Both the position numbers and the translations under genes were made by a program. This document shows positions 29,505 to 38,197 of a stretch of 64,000 nucleotides of DNA, piece after piece (the first letter of the stretch is position 1; every line of letters starts with the position of its first letter). A model generated the notes under the pieces. It saw only the letters and a program-made list of their open reading frames with translations. It did not search any database and had not been told where the DNA came from. Where the stretch lies: contig NZ_JPER01000002.1 of assembly GCF_000753715.1 (NCBI RefSeq), forward strand, positions 1 through 64,000, given 5' to 3'. Origin of the DNA: Pseudidiomarina salinarum (GTDB lineage: Bacteria > Pseudomonadota > Gammaproteobacteria > Enterobacterales > Alteromonadaceae).

Positions 29505-29644
29505 TGCGATTCATCCTTTCCCATGCCGCTCAGAACTCAGACTAGTGTAGAACAATACAGCTAGCCACGCGGCTGTCGAATAACGGAAGGCCGACTATAC
29601 TTACAGCAGCAAAGCGATTCTGATAACGCAAGGAGATCGATCTG

Positions 29645-30376
29645 ATGGCGAAACAAGCGACTTTATATCGTATGGAGTTTTCCGGGCATATCTGCCCGTT
29701 CGGGCTTAAAGCAAAGGATTTGCTGCAGCGTAAAGGCTACGAGGTGGAGGATCATACCTTTGACTCACGGGAAGAAACCGAAGCCTTTCAGGAAAAGCAC
29801 AATGTCGACACAACCCCGCAGGTGTTTATTGATGGTGAACGTATTGGCGGCTATGACGAGCTCCGCGAGTATTTCGGAATGTCCAAAGAAGAACGGGAAG
29901 GCACCACTTATGTGCCGGTTATTGCGATTTTCGGCGTTGCGCTGCTCACGGCGCTTGCCATCAACTGGGCTCGCTCACAAACAATTATTTCAACGGATAC
30001 ACTGTTCACTTTTATCGCGGTGAGTATGATCGTGCTGGCCATTCAGAAGCTGCAGGACTTACCGTCCTTTACCAATCAGTTCATAACCTATGACCTGCTA
30101 TCAATGAAATACGTACCTTATGCCTACGTCTATCCATTCGCTGAAGCTTATGCGGGCATCGGTATGCTGGCGCATTTCCCCGGGTGGGTGGTTGGCCCGG
30201 TCGCCCTCTTTATAGGTACGGTAGGTGCTATTTCCGTTATCAAAGCCGTTTACATCGACAAGCGCGAACTAAAATGCGCCTGTGTCGGCGGCAACAGCCG
30301 CGTACCACTAGGCGCAATTTCACTGACCGAGAATGTCTTTATGATGATTGCCGGTATCTGGATGCTGTTACGCTAA
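29645..30376 (+). CDS. Glutaredoxin domain fused to MauE/DoxX-like membrane domain
   Basis: A 243-residue fusion. The first 80 residues are glutaredoxin-like with a monothiol active site CPFG (C17), TTPQVFIDGERIGGYDEL (cis-Pro and glutathione site). The rest has four membrane spans of the MauE/DoxX type, including YVYPFAEAYAGIGMLAHFPGW and a Cys pair CAC near the end (KRELKCACVGGNSRVPLGAISL), which could receive electrons through the membrane. Likely carries reducing power or disulfides between glutathione and an envelope target. RBS AAGGAG is present. It shares 9 bp with the convergent M14 gene. Confidence 0.85.
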   Translation: MAKQATLYRMEFSGHICPFGLKAKDLLQRKGYEVEDHTFDSREETEAFQEKHNVDTTPQVFIDGERIGGYDELREYFGMSKEEREGTTYVPVIAIFGVALLTALAINWARSQTIISTDTLFTFIAVSMIVLAIQKLQDLPSFTNQFITYDLLSMKYVPYAYVYPFAEAYAGIGMLAHFPGWVVGPVALFIGTVGAISVIKAVYIDKRELKCACVGGNSRVPLGAISLTENVFMMIAGIWMLLR

Positions 30377-31282
30377 CACCTCATCCAGGCCACCGGTTAT
30401 GGCCGCGACCTGAGCCTGAATACATTGCTCAGGCGTGGCTTTCTCGCTGTCCGGGTAAACCTCAGTGGTAGTGACATAGCGGGCATTGGTCAGGCCCATA
30501 CACAGCCCCAGGTTTTTGGCCGCGTAGTTAATTACACCGTGCTGCGCCAGGGCAACACCAATCAACTTACCGTCCTCATCAGGCTCAGCAATATGCGTAA
30601 CTTTTTCCACTGATTCGATAATAGCCTGCTGGAAACCAGGCTCGTTGCGATCCGCGTCAGCCACCAGGTAAAAACCATCAGGAATATTCCAGTTGGTATT
30701 CACCGTGCCTTCGCGGGCCGCCAGGGCCGGCCGGAATTCACTGTTGTCGGTATCGGTGGTTTCATGCAAATCAATATGTACCAACAGTTTCCCTTCCAGC
30801 GACTTCATATATTCCAGCAGAAAACGGCACTCCCGCGCCGGGCTGTTCTCCACAAATGAACGGTTCGGATCGATCGCCAGCGGATTCCAGCGGTTAATGG
30901 TTTCGTAGCCCCAGGGGCTGATGCACGGTGCTACTATTACATTCGCAACCCTGGCATAGTCCAGTGCTTTGGTTTCCAGAAAACGTAGCGCGCCGTGCAC
31001 ACCGCTGGTTTCATAACCGTGCACACCGCCGGTGACCAGTACCACGGGCTTGCTGGCATCCCAGTCGCGGCTTTTTACCAGGTATAGCGGGTAGGTATTG
31101 GCCTGGTAGGGCAAAGTACCATAGCGCTCAACATCAAAATCCTGCTCCAGGGTGTCAATTTTATCCACCACATCGTCAAAATAAGAGCGCTTAACCGTCT
31201 GTTGCGCCAGCCATTCGGCTTTTTCTTCTGATCCCCAGGGTTTGCCCGGAGTACCGATTTCATATGCTTTTCTTGAGGTCAT
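30368..31282 (-). CDS. M14 family metallocarboxypeptidase-like protein
   Basis: A 304-residue zinc enzyme of the M14/succinylglutamate desuccinylase fold. Zinc ligands HxxE (VHGYE) and the later His (HIDLHETTD) are in place, with substrate-binding NPLAIDPNRSF and a probable catalytic Glu in TEVYPDSEKATPEQ. It could cut a C-terminal residue or an N-acyl group; no pathway neighbour settles it. The ATG at 31282 is preferred over a GTG three codons upstream because AAGG is 8 bases before it. It follows the threonine aldolase-like gene by 51 bp. Confidence 0.82.
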   Translation of the reverse strand: MTSRKAYEIGTPGKPWGSEEKAEWLAQQTVKRSYFDDVVDKIDTLEQDFDVERYGTLPYQANTYPLYLVKSRDWDASKPVVLVTGGVHGYETSGVHGALRFLETKALDYARVANVIVAPCISPWGYETINRWNPLAIDPNRSFVENSPARECRFLLEYMKSLEGKLLVHIDLHETTDTDNSEFRPALAAREGTVNTNWNIPDGFYLVADADRNEPGFQQAIIESVEKVTHIAEPDEDGKLIGVALAQHGVINYAAKNLGLCMGLTNARYVTTTEVYPDSEKATPEQCIQAQVAAITGGLDEVLA

Positions 31283-31333
31283 AATACGCACCTTACTGCT
31301 TGCTAAATTGGATGATAGATCGATAGTACCAGA

Positions 31334-32428
31334 CTAGCTGGTCGCCAGACAGGCCCGCAGATGCTGCTGCCAGAACTCCGGCGGCTGCTCCATAGTGCGC
31401 CGACCGACACTGATCTCACACACGCTGCGGCCATTTTCAGTAGCCCGCGGTAGCGGCAGAACAACAATGCCGTGCTGCTGCGCATAACCCGTTGCCGCCT
31501 GGATCACCACCTGCGGATCGCGATCAATGTGCAGATGGAACATCGCCGCCTGAGGCGCCTCAGGGTTCACCTGCACATCAGCCACATTACCGAGCAAGGG
31601 CCCCAGGTGCCGGGCATAAGCGACGGCTTCATCAATGCTCGGCAGATTATCAGCAAGCCCCTGCTCTGCCGCCAGAATATAAGGATAAAAAGCGATCAGA
31701 TTACCGCCGGCGCGGCGATTCCAGATGCGGGCCTCATCAATAAAGTCGGCCTCGCCAGCCAACACAGCGCCAGCGATGCCCCCGATGTCCTTGTACAAGC
31801 TCACATATACTGAGTCGGCAAGCCCCGCGATTTCAGCCAGGCTCCGCTGATAGTAAGCGGGGCAATGCCATAGCCGCGCGCCATCAATGTGCACCGCAAT
31901 ATTATGCTGCCGCGCCCAGTTTACCTGCGCTTGTAAGTCACCCCAGGCCGGCAGCTGACCGCCGATTTCGCGCATCGGTAGTTCCAGCACCACGGCGGCA
32001 AGATCCTCCTGGGGCTGCTGCTGCAAATCGTCACAGGTCAATACCTGCTGCTTATTGCCGATTAACCGGCCCTCGAGGCCCCATAATTGCTGGTAGCCAT
32101 TTTGCTCATGCAAGACCATATGCGAGGTCGGATGCAAACCAATAACCTGCTTATCCCGGTTGTTGGCATGAATCTTCAGTGCCATTGGTTGCGCCAGGGT
32201 ACCGCTGGGCAAAAATAGCGCCGCGGGCTTGCCGAGCATGGCCGCCATCCTGGCTTCAAAGTCTTCAATCAACGCCCCACTGCCATAGTAGTCAGGGCCA
32301 TCCCCAGCTTCTGCCCGATCAGCCAGCCGCCGCAGGGTCGTCGCCATCGATTCTGGCGGATGACGTAAAATAGAGTAGCGTGCGTGGCGCGCTGCTTCCT
32401 GATAAGCCTGGCGGATCGGATCTGTCAT
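31334..32428 (-). CDS. Threonine aldolase-like PLP enzyme
   Basis: A 364-residue fold-type I PLP enzyme of the low-specificity threonine aldolase/beta-eliminating lyase group. Seen: SGTLAQPMALKIHA, HPTSHMVLHEQNGY, the cofactor Asp in VHIDGARLW and the Schiff-base Lys in SLYKDIGGIAGAVLAG. It would split threonine or allo-threonine to glycine and acetaldehyde, or act on a related beta-hydroxy amino acid. The start at 32428 is fixed by the ATGA overlap with the stop of the CPBP gene; the longer reading has no support. Confidence 0.85.
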   Translation of the reverse strand: MTDPIRQAYQEAARHARYSILRHPPESMATTLRRLADRAEAGDGPDYYGSGALIEDFEARMAAMLGKPAALFLPSGTLAQPMALKIHANNRDKQVIGLHPTSHMVLHEQNGYQQLWGLEGRLIGNKQQVLTCDDLQQQPQEDLAAVVLELPMREIGGQLPAWGDLQAQVNWARQHNIAVHIDGARLWHCPAYYQRSLAEIAGLADSVYVSLYKDIGGIAGAVLAGEADFIDEARIWNRRAGGNLIAFYPYILAAEQGLADNLPSIDEAVAYARHLGPLLGNVADVQVNPEAPQAAMFHLHIDRDPQVVIQAATGYAQQHGIVVLPLPRATENGRSVCEISVGRRTMEQPPEFWQQHLRACLATS

Positions 32429-33165
32429 AGTTGCGCCACCGGTCTGGTGCGTTTCCAGTGAATCAGAATGGGCACCCAGAGCACCACGCAAGCGGCGATC
32501 AAGAGCAACTTATCGGTAACGGGTACATCCCTTGCCAGACTGTTGAATACCAGAATATTGACGACCAGATGAAAGGCCGCGGTAACCGCCACAGCGTGGG
32601 TCTCATCAGCCAGTTTCCCCAGCAGGAAGCTACCCCCGATAAGTACCGCTAACGCCATTAGCTGATTGGCCCAGGTGGCTCCTTCGGCTAAAAAGCCTAA
32701 ATGCCACAGATACCAGAGCACCCCCACCAGCACATAGCGTCGTACCGGTGACCAGCTTTGCAGGGCATTTTGCAAAAATCCACGCCAGCCAGCTTCCTCA
32801 AACAGGCAATAAATAATGGTGCCTGAGCCAAGCGCCAATCCGAACCAATGCGGCGAAATACCCGCGGCATTGGGTACGCCAATCAAGGTAAAAACGACCG
32901 GGGCGGTGAGCAGCATCAGCAGCGCATGGACTGTCGAGCCGCCGGTAAAGGTAACCGGTTGCCAGTATTGGCGTAGACCCACAGTCACAACCAATACCGC
33001 GATTATCGGGCCGCTGCCTTCCAGCAAGGCGCGCAGTACCGGCACCCCGAACAGGTGGGCGTCCATGATGGGCCAGTCCGCCAACCCAAAGCGAAACGGC
33101 GACGAGATAAGTATCGCCAGCAGCATGAAAGTCACGATGCGAAACCACGGAACGGATGTAGTCAC
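32425..33165 (-). CDS. CPBP-family intramembrane protease (CAAX-like)
   Basis: A membrane protein of about eight spans with the CPBP motifs EEAGWRGFLQ (catalytic EExxxR), WYLWHLGF (His motif 2) and AFHLVVN (motif 3). The family includes prenyl-protein endopeptidases and bacteriocin-immunity proteins; the substrate is unknown. I choose the GTG at 33165 because AGG lies 7 bases before it; a GTG at 33213 in the same frame would add 16 mostly charged residues and is possible. It is coupled by ATGA to the threonine aldolase-like gene. Confidence 0.78.
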   Translation of the reverse strand: MTTSVPWFRIVTFMLLAILISSPFRFGLADWPIMDAHLFGVPVLRALLEGSGPIIAVLVVTVGLRQYWQPVTFTGGSTVHALLMLLTAPVVFTLIGVPNAAGISPHWFGLALGSGTIIYCLFEEAGWRGFLQNALQSWSPVRRYVLVGVLWYLWHLGFLAEGATWANQLMALAVLIGGSFLLGKLADETHAVAVTAAFHLVVNILVFNSLARDVPVTDKLLLIAACVVLWVPILIHWKRTRPVAQL

Positions 33166-33285
33166 GGGATACCTGAGCCTTGTGTGAAAAAATGAGTTTC
33201 TGTTATAACGCACCTGTCATGGGCGCTCAACAGGAAAAAAACAGCTACACTGGTAATAAGTTCAAATAATACAGAAGCTTTTATT

Positions 33286-34617
33286 ATGAAAAATCTGTCT
33301 TTGGTAGCCCTGTTTACGATCATTCTGACCACTTCGGTGCCGGGTATGGCCGTGGCTCAGGAAGCCGATAACGCCGAGCCGCAAATCCAGGTGGTGGACG
33401 CGCCTGAAGATGAAGCGATCGCCGCCCGCATCCGGAATATCCTGGCCGCCATTGGCGAGCTTGAAACCGTCAGCATCACGGTCGAATCAGGCGTTGTCAC
33501 GCTAAGTGGTGAAGTCGCAAACCTGAACGAAGCGCGGTCGCTGGTTGCTATTGCCGAGCGTACTGAGGGGGTCGTGCATGTCCGCAACAATCTGACCGAG
33601 CGACTTGAAGTTGGCGCCCGGCTGCAACCGCTGACCCAGAAGTTTCAGGAACTGGGAAATACCACCCTGCAGTTGCTGCCACTCTTGCTCATTGCGCTGG
33701 CCGTGGTGGTGCTATTCTGGTTTATCGGTGGCTGGGCCAGTAATCGATCCGGCTGGCTGCAACGCATGGGTATGTCTGAGCTGGCTTCACTGCTGGGCCG
33801 GCGGGTTATCCGCCTGGCGATTACCATTATCGGCTTAATCATTGCGCTGGAAATCCTTAACGCTACCGCCCTGTTCAGCGCGGTGCTGGGCGTGGCCGGG
33901 GTGTTTGGTATCGCCGTCGGCTTTGCCTTTCGAAATATCGTCGAAAATTATCTGGCGGGGATCTTATTGAGTGCCCGCAACCCATTTGCCATTGGTGATG
34001 TCATCGAGATCGGTGAATTCACCGGCAGTGTGGTCCGCCTGACCTCCCGCGATACCGTGCTGATGACCCTGGACGGCAATCACCTGCGCATCCCGAATAG
34101 CGTGATTATCACCTCTTCGATGACAAATTTTTCGCTTAACCCATTGCGCCGTTTTGATTTTAATGTCGATATTACGCCGGATACAGATTTGTCTGACGCC
34201 CGCCAGCTGGCCAGACAGACCCTGACACAAATGAAAGGAATTCTGAGCGACCCGGGGCCTCAGTGTCTGATCCATGAACTTGGCGCCAGCACCGTTATTT
34301 TGCGCGTGCTCGGCTGGGTAGACCAGCGCGAAACTGATGTATTAAAGGCGCGTAGCGAGGCCATTCGCTTAACTAAACAAGCCTTTGATGACGCTGCCAT
34401 TGAAATGCCGGAGCCAACTTACCGATTGCTCTTTGAGTCCGGCCTGCCCGAGTTACCGGCCGTCACGGAGGTGCCGGAGGAGCCCGGTGCGCAGGCACGA
34501 TCAGGTCCCGAAGAGCCAGCTGCCGGTGAGATCGATGTCAGCGCCGATCACACTATCGATAAACAGGTAGCCGAAGAACTACGCAGTTCTGATGAACAGA
34601 ACTTACTAAAAAAATAG
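33286..34617 (+). CDS. BON domain-containing MscS-type mechanosensitive channel
   Basis: A 443-residue small-conductance channel with an added periplasmic part. A signal peptide (1-25, ending AVA) is followed by a BON domain (about 42-108; VTLSGEVANLNEA is its core), then three spans and the MscS pore helix (FGIAVGFAFRNIVENYLAGI), the beta domain (FAIGDVIEIGEFTGSVVRLTSRDT) and the cytoplasmic cage, with an acidic, disordered C-terminal tail (about 390-443). Role: release of solutes under membrane tension; the BON part could tie it to lipid or another envelope partner (inference). The alpha/beta hydrolase follows at 22 bp. Confidence 0.9.
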   Translation: MKNLSLVALFTIILTTSVPGMAVAQEADNAEPQIQVVDAPEDEAIAARIRNILAAIGELETVSITVESGVVTLSGEVANLNEARSLVAIAERTEGVVHVRNNLTERLEVGARLQPLTQKFQELGNTTLQLLPLLLIALAVVVLFWFIGGWASNRSGWLQRMGMSELASLLGRRVIRLAITIIGLIIALEILNATALFSAVLGVAGVFGIAVGFAFRNIVENYLAGILLSARNPFAIGDVIEIGEFTGSVVRLTSRDTVLMTLDGNHLRIPNSVIITSSMTNFSLNPLRRFDFNVDITPDTDLSDARQLARQTLTQMKGILSDPGPQCLIHELGASTVILRVLGWVDQRETDVLKARSEAIRLTKQAFDDAAIEMPEPTYRLLFESGLPELPAVTEVPEEPGAQARSGPEEPAAGEIDVSADHTIDKQVAEELRSSDEQNLLKK

Positions 34618-34639
34618 CGATTCACCGGAATCATCTTTT

Positions 34640-35614
34640 ATGAACAACTTTTTCCCGGCTGTGCTGCGATTAATCGCGAAATTAGTGATTCTGGCTATCG
34701 CGGTAATTGCGGTGGCCGTTATTGTTTTCTGGACCCCGGGCAAGCCCGCTGATGAACTTGCAGAGCGATGGGCTACCCCGCCTTCCCTGTTCATGGACCT
34801 GCATGGCATGCAGGTACATATTCGTGACGAGGGGCCGCGCAATGATCCTGAACCCGTGATTCTGTTACACGGAACCTCCGCCAGCTTGCATACCTGGGAG
34901 GGCTGGGCCGAACACCTGGCACAACACCGCCGGGTAATCCGCATGGACCTGCCGGGCTTTGGCTTAACCGGCCCGCATCCACGCGAGGATTACCACATCA
35001 CGGCCTATTCCGAATTTGTCATTGCGCTGGCCGATAGCCTTCAGATTGATAAATTTGTGCTCGCCGGCAATTCGCTGGGCGGACGCATCGCCTGGACCAC
35101 CGCCGCGGTCGCTCCGGAGCGGGTTACCCGGCTTATCTTAGTCGATCCCAGTGGCGGTTATCCGCTGCCGCCAAAGTCGATGCCGCTGGCATTCCACGTA
35201 GCGCAATTACCTGTGCTGGGTCAGCTTATGGACTATATGTTGCCGCGATTTATGGTGCGCAACAGTCTGGAGAATGTTTACGCGAACCCTGATTTAGTCA
35301 CCGACGAGCTGGTTGACCTTTATTACGATATGGCCCGGCGTGAGGGTAACCGGCAGGCATTACGCCAGCGTTTTCAGCAGGATGATAACGGTCACGAGCA
35401 GGCCATTATCCGGTCATTAGAGCAGCCCACCCTTATTCTGTGGGGCGCACAGGATCGCCTGATCCCTGTGGCTAACGGCTATGAATACGCCAGGGATGTC
35501 CGCAATAGCGAACTGGTGGTGTTTCCGGATCTTGGCCATATTCCGCAGGAAGAAGATCCAGACCAGTCATTGCAACCGGTACTTAACTTTCTGGGGCTCG
35601 CGGAGCAACGTTAA
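34640..35614 (+). CDS. Membrane-anchored alpha/beta hydrolase
   Basis: A 324-residue hydrolase with an N-terminal membrane anchor (about 5-28). Oxyanion loop LLHGTSASLHTWEGW, nucleophile elbow AGNSLGG (Ser), Asp in LWGAQDRLIPV and His in DLGHIPQEEDP give the triad. Substrate unknown; the fold fits esterases and haloperoxidase-like enzymes. It follows the MscS gene by 22 bp, probably in one transcript, and shares 4 bp at its 3' end with the LigD polymerase gene. Confidence 0.85.
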   Translation: MNNFFPAVLRLIAKLVILAIAVIAVAVIVFWTPGKPADELAERWATPPSLFMDLHGMQVHIRDEGPRNDPEPVILLHGTSASLHTWEGWAEHLAQHRRVIRMDLPGFGLTGPHPREDYHITAYSEFVIALADSLQIDKFVLAGNSLGGRIAWTTAAVAPERVTRLILVDPSGGYPLPPKSMPLAFHVAQLPVLGQLMDYMLPRFMVRNSLENVYANPDLVTDELVDLYYDMARREGNRQALRQRFQQDDNGHEQAIIRSLEQPTLILWGAQDRLIPVANGYEYARDVRNSELVVFPDLGHIPQEEDPDQSLQPVLNFLGLAEQR

Positions 35615-36540
35615 GACTCCTCTTCAGCGGGCTTTTCCTGCTCCAGTAGTTCATGCAATTGCTCGCGGCGTCCGGTCAGCGCATAGCTGTGCTGACGGAT
35701 GCTTGCCCAGGGATCCTCCTTTTGCGCCAGCCGCCGTGGCAGGTTCTTAATAGTCCAGTCTCTGGGCGATGCGCCATCCTCGATTTCCTGCCAGTCTATT
35801 GGCGTCGCCACGGGCGCTTCCTCCCGGGCGCGGACGGCGTAAGGCGCCACAGCAGTGGCACCATAAGCGTTACGCAACATGTCCAGGAACACCCGGCCTT
35901 TGCGGTCACTCTTACGTTGCTCCAGGGTATATTTATCGGGTTCGCGCCGCACCAGTAAGCGCGCGGTATCTTTGGCGAATTCGCGGACAGCATCAAAATC
36001 CGCGCTACAATCCAGCGGAATAATCACGTGGAAGCCTTTTGACCCGGTGGTCTGTACCCAGCAATCAAGCTCAAGTTCCTGCATCACGTCGCGGATCGCC
36101 AGCGCTGCTGCCCGCACAGTGGAATAGTCTTTCGTATCTTCAGGCGGGTCGAGATCGTAAATCATTTTATCGGGGTGATTCAGATCATCGGTGCGGGCCA
36201 GATACAGGTGCGGTGTCAGCACCGCCTGGTTGGCGAGGTACACCAGTCCGGCCTGGGTTTTCACCACCGGCGCATTGAAACTGCCGCCCTCGCGTTTGGG
36301 AAAGTTAACTGTATCTATCCAGTCGGGGAAATAATCCGGGGTGTCTTTATTGTAGAAGCTGTCGCCGTCGATACCGTCGGGGAAGCGCTGCATACTCACG
36401 CCATAGTGCTGCATGTGCGGCACCATAGTTGATGCCACCTGCTCATAGTAATCAATGAGATCACCTTTGGTGAGGCCGGCATCGGGGAAAAACACCTTAT
36501 CGCTATTGGAGATATCAATGTCATGGCCGTCTATTTTCAC
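35611..36540 (-). CDS. ligD: LigD polymerase domain protein (stand-alone, GTG start)
   Basis: A 309-residue archaeo-eukaryotic primase-type polymerase, equal to the POL domain of LigD. Metal residues D129 and D131 lie in YDLDPPEDT; GSKGFHVIIPLD carries the conserved His and NTP site; the LTKGDLIDYYEQVA start is typical. It fills gaps and adds ribonucleotides at breaks during end joining. GTG at 36540 follows GGAGGAAA. It is the last of three LigD-derived genes, in the same order as the domains of the Pseudomonas fusion (phosphoesterase, ligase, polymerase). No Ku gene is visible. Confidence 0.92.
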   Translation of the reverse strand: MKIDGHDIDISNSDKVFFPDAGLTKGDLIDYYEQVASTMVPHMQHYGVSMQRFPDGIDGDSFYNKDTPDYFPDWIDTVNFPKREGGSFNAPVVKTQAGLVYLANQAVLTPHLYLARTDDLNHPDKMIYDLDPPEDTKDYSTVRAAALAIRDVMQELELDCWVQTTGSKGFHVIIPLDCSADFDAVREFAKDTARLLVRREPDKYTLEQRKSDRKGRVFLDMLRNAYGATAVAPYAVRAREEAPVATPIDWQEIEDGASPRDWTIKNLPRRLAQKEDPWASIRQHSYALTGRREQLHELLEQEKPAEEES

Positions 36541-36557
36541 GGTAATTTCCTCCTCGC

Positions 36558-37589
36558 TTACAACTCAGGTTCGGCCGCCTGACTCTCTTCCTCTTTATGC
36601 ACATCTTCAGGCTCTTTGTCGCGCCGCAGCCCTTTGTATCGTGGATGCCGCAACTGATCTTTTTTCGTCCATTCGGTAAAACCCACCTCACAGACCAGTT
36701 CAGGGGTTACAAAGTGGACGTCTTTTGTCTGTGGATCGCCCTCATCATAGGGCGAGGTGTCGCGTTCGATTTTCTGCAACCGGTCGTGCAGTTCCCGGAG
36801 CGTATCGTCGTCAAAGCCAGTGCCGACCTGCCCGGCATAAACGAATTTAGCGTCCCGGTAGAAGCCCAACAGCAAGGCACCGAAGCCAACCCGATCGCCT
36901 TCCGGCTCGGTATAGCCGCCGATAACGAATTCCTGCTCCATCACACATTTGAACTTCAGCCATTTGGGCGAGCGGCTATGCACATAGGTACCTTCGCCGT
37001 CTTTCGCGATCAGCCCTTCCCAGCCCTTGTCACAGGCCTCTTGGTAATATTCCAGCCCATCCCCTTTACGATACTCAGTAAAGCGCAAAGGATCCTGCCA
37101 GTCCAACGCCTCTTTAAGCACTTTCTTCCGCTCGGTTAGCGGACAATCGGTCACGTCATAACCATCAATGTAAAGACAATCAAAAAAGTAGAAATGGACT
37201 TTCACATCGCTCTGGCAGGCTTCGTCGCGGCTGGATACTTTCATACGCGCCTGCAGCTTCTGAAATTCACTGACGCCGTCATCATTCAGGGCCACCACCT
37301 CGCCATCCAGAATACACGGGGCTTTATGGCACTCCTTTAGCGCACGTTCCAGTTCAGGGTAACTGTCATTCAGACATTCCTGATTGCGTGACATCAGGCG
37401 CACCTTGCCGTCGCTCTCGATGTACACAATCACGCGCTCACCATCAAGCTTACGTTCGTAGAGCCAGGCATCGTCGGAGAAATGGTCATGGGTCAGTTTG
37501 GCCTGCATGGGATCCATCCACTCTGGCTGCTCTACTTCGTGCGCTTGTTCGCGAGCGTTGTCAGATAACCTGCTCAGCAGATCACTCAT
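36558..37589 (-). CDS. ligD: ATP-dependent DNA ligase (LigD ligase domain, stand-alone)
   Basis: A 343-residue ATP-dependent ligase. The adenylated Lys is K47 in YERKLDGERV (motif I); SRNQECLNDSYPEL, LDGEVVALND (motif III) and EGLIAKDGEGTYVHSRSPKWLKFK (motifs IV-V) follow, and an OB-fold ends the protein with VCEVGFTEWTKKDQLRHPRYKGLR. It seals ends. It overlaps the phosphoesterase gene by 8 bp and lies 17 bp before the polymerase gene. The C-terminus is acidic and short, without any polymerase sequence. Confidence 0.93.
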   Translation of the reverse strand: MSDLLSRLSDNAREQAHEVEQPEWMDPMQAKLTHDHFSDDAWLYERKLDGERVIVYIESDGKVRLMSRNQECLNDSYPELERALKECHKAPCILDGEVVALNDDGVSEFQKLQARMKVSSRDEACQSDVKVHFYFFDCLYIDGYDVTDCPLTERKKVLKEALDWQDPLRFTEYRKGDGLEYYQEACDKGWEGLIAKDGEGTYVHSRSPKWLKFKCVMEQEFVIGGYTEPEGDRVGFGALLLGFYRDAKFVYAGQVGTGFDDDTLRELHDRLQKIERDTSPYDEGDPQTKDVHFVTPELVCEVGFTEWTKKDQLRHPRYKGLRRDKEPEDVHKEEESQAAEPEL

Positions 37590-38184
37590 CGTCCGACTCC
37601 TCGTTGCCGATCTCCTTCAGGCTACGACGGCTGTCGACTGACTCTGTTTCAGTAGAAACCGGATTGCGCCGGGCATCTGCTCTCTCATCATCAATTTTGA
37701 CCAGCAACCAGCGCTCATCATCGCCGCTGTCGGTATCGATCAGTGCGTAACCACCGCAGATCTTCTCACCTTCCAGCCAGATGGTGGCATGACCATCTGC
37801 AAGCTGATCGGCAACTGATTTATCGTCTTTCAAGTTTCGGTAGCTGCCGCGATCCCAGATCATTACAGTGCCGCCGCCGTATTCGTCCTCCGGAATCACG
37901 CCTTCAAAATCGGCATAGTCTAACGGGTGGTCTTCGGTGGGAACCGCCAGCCGTTTATCACTGGGATCAGTAGAGGGCCCTTTTGGCACCGCCCAGGATT
38001 TTAATACGCCATCGACTTCAATCCGGAAATCATAATGCAGACTGGACGCATCGTGCTTCTGGATCACAAAAATCGGTCGCTCATCGGCCCAGTCAAAACT
38101 GACCTCGTCGCCCGATGGCTCTGAGGTTTTATCCAGATCACGTTTATCTTTGTAATCCTCCGGTACTTTGTCATCTTCCGACAT
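37582..38184 (-). CDS. ligD: LigD 3'-phosphoesterase domain protein (stand-alone)
   Basis: A 200-residue protein matching the PE domain that trims 3'-phosphates and ribonucleotides from DNA ends. Manganese and catalytic residues are H44, H50 and D52 in IQKHDASSLHYDFRIEVDG, and H86 in EDHPLDY, with EDEYGGGTVMIWDRG. The tail (about 165-200) is charged and probably unstructured. GAGG lies 5 bases before the ATG. The gene starts 13 bp after the stop of the GGDEF gene, so read-through from that gene is likely. Confidence 0.92.
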   Translation of the reverse strand: MSEDDKVPEDYKDKRDLDKTSEPSGDEVSFDWADERPIFVIQKHDASSLHYDFRIEVDGVLKSWAVPKGPSTDPSDKRLAVPTEDHPLDYADFEGVIPEDEYGGGTVMIWDRGSYRNLKDDKSVADQLADGHATIWLEGEKICGGYALIDTDSGDDERWLLVKIDDERADARRNPVSTETESVDSRRSLKEIGNEESDDE

Positions 38185-38197
38185 AACTACCTCTCTT

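Noticed and set aside
35611-38184. The three LigD genes as remnants of one broken gene
   Set aside because: Each has a start with a ribosome site, full motifs and its own stop; the junctions fall between domains and differ in frame shift, so split function is more likely than decay.
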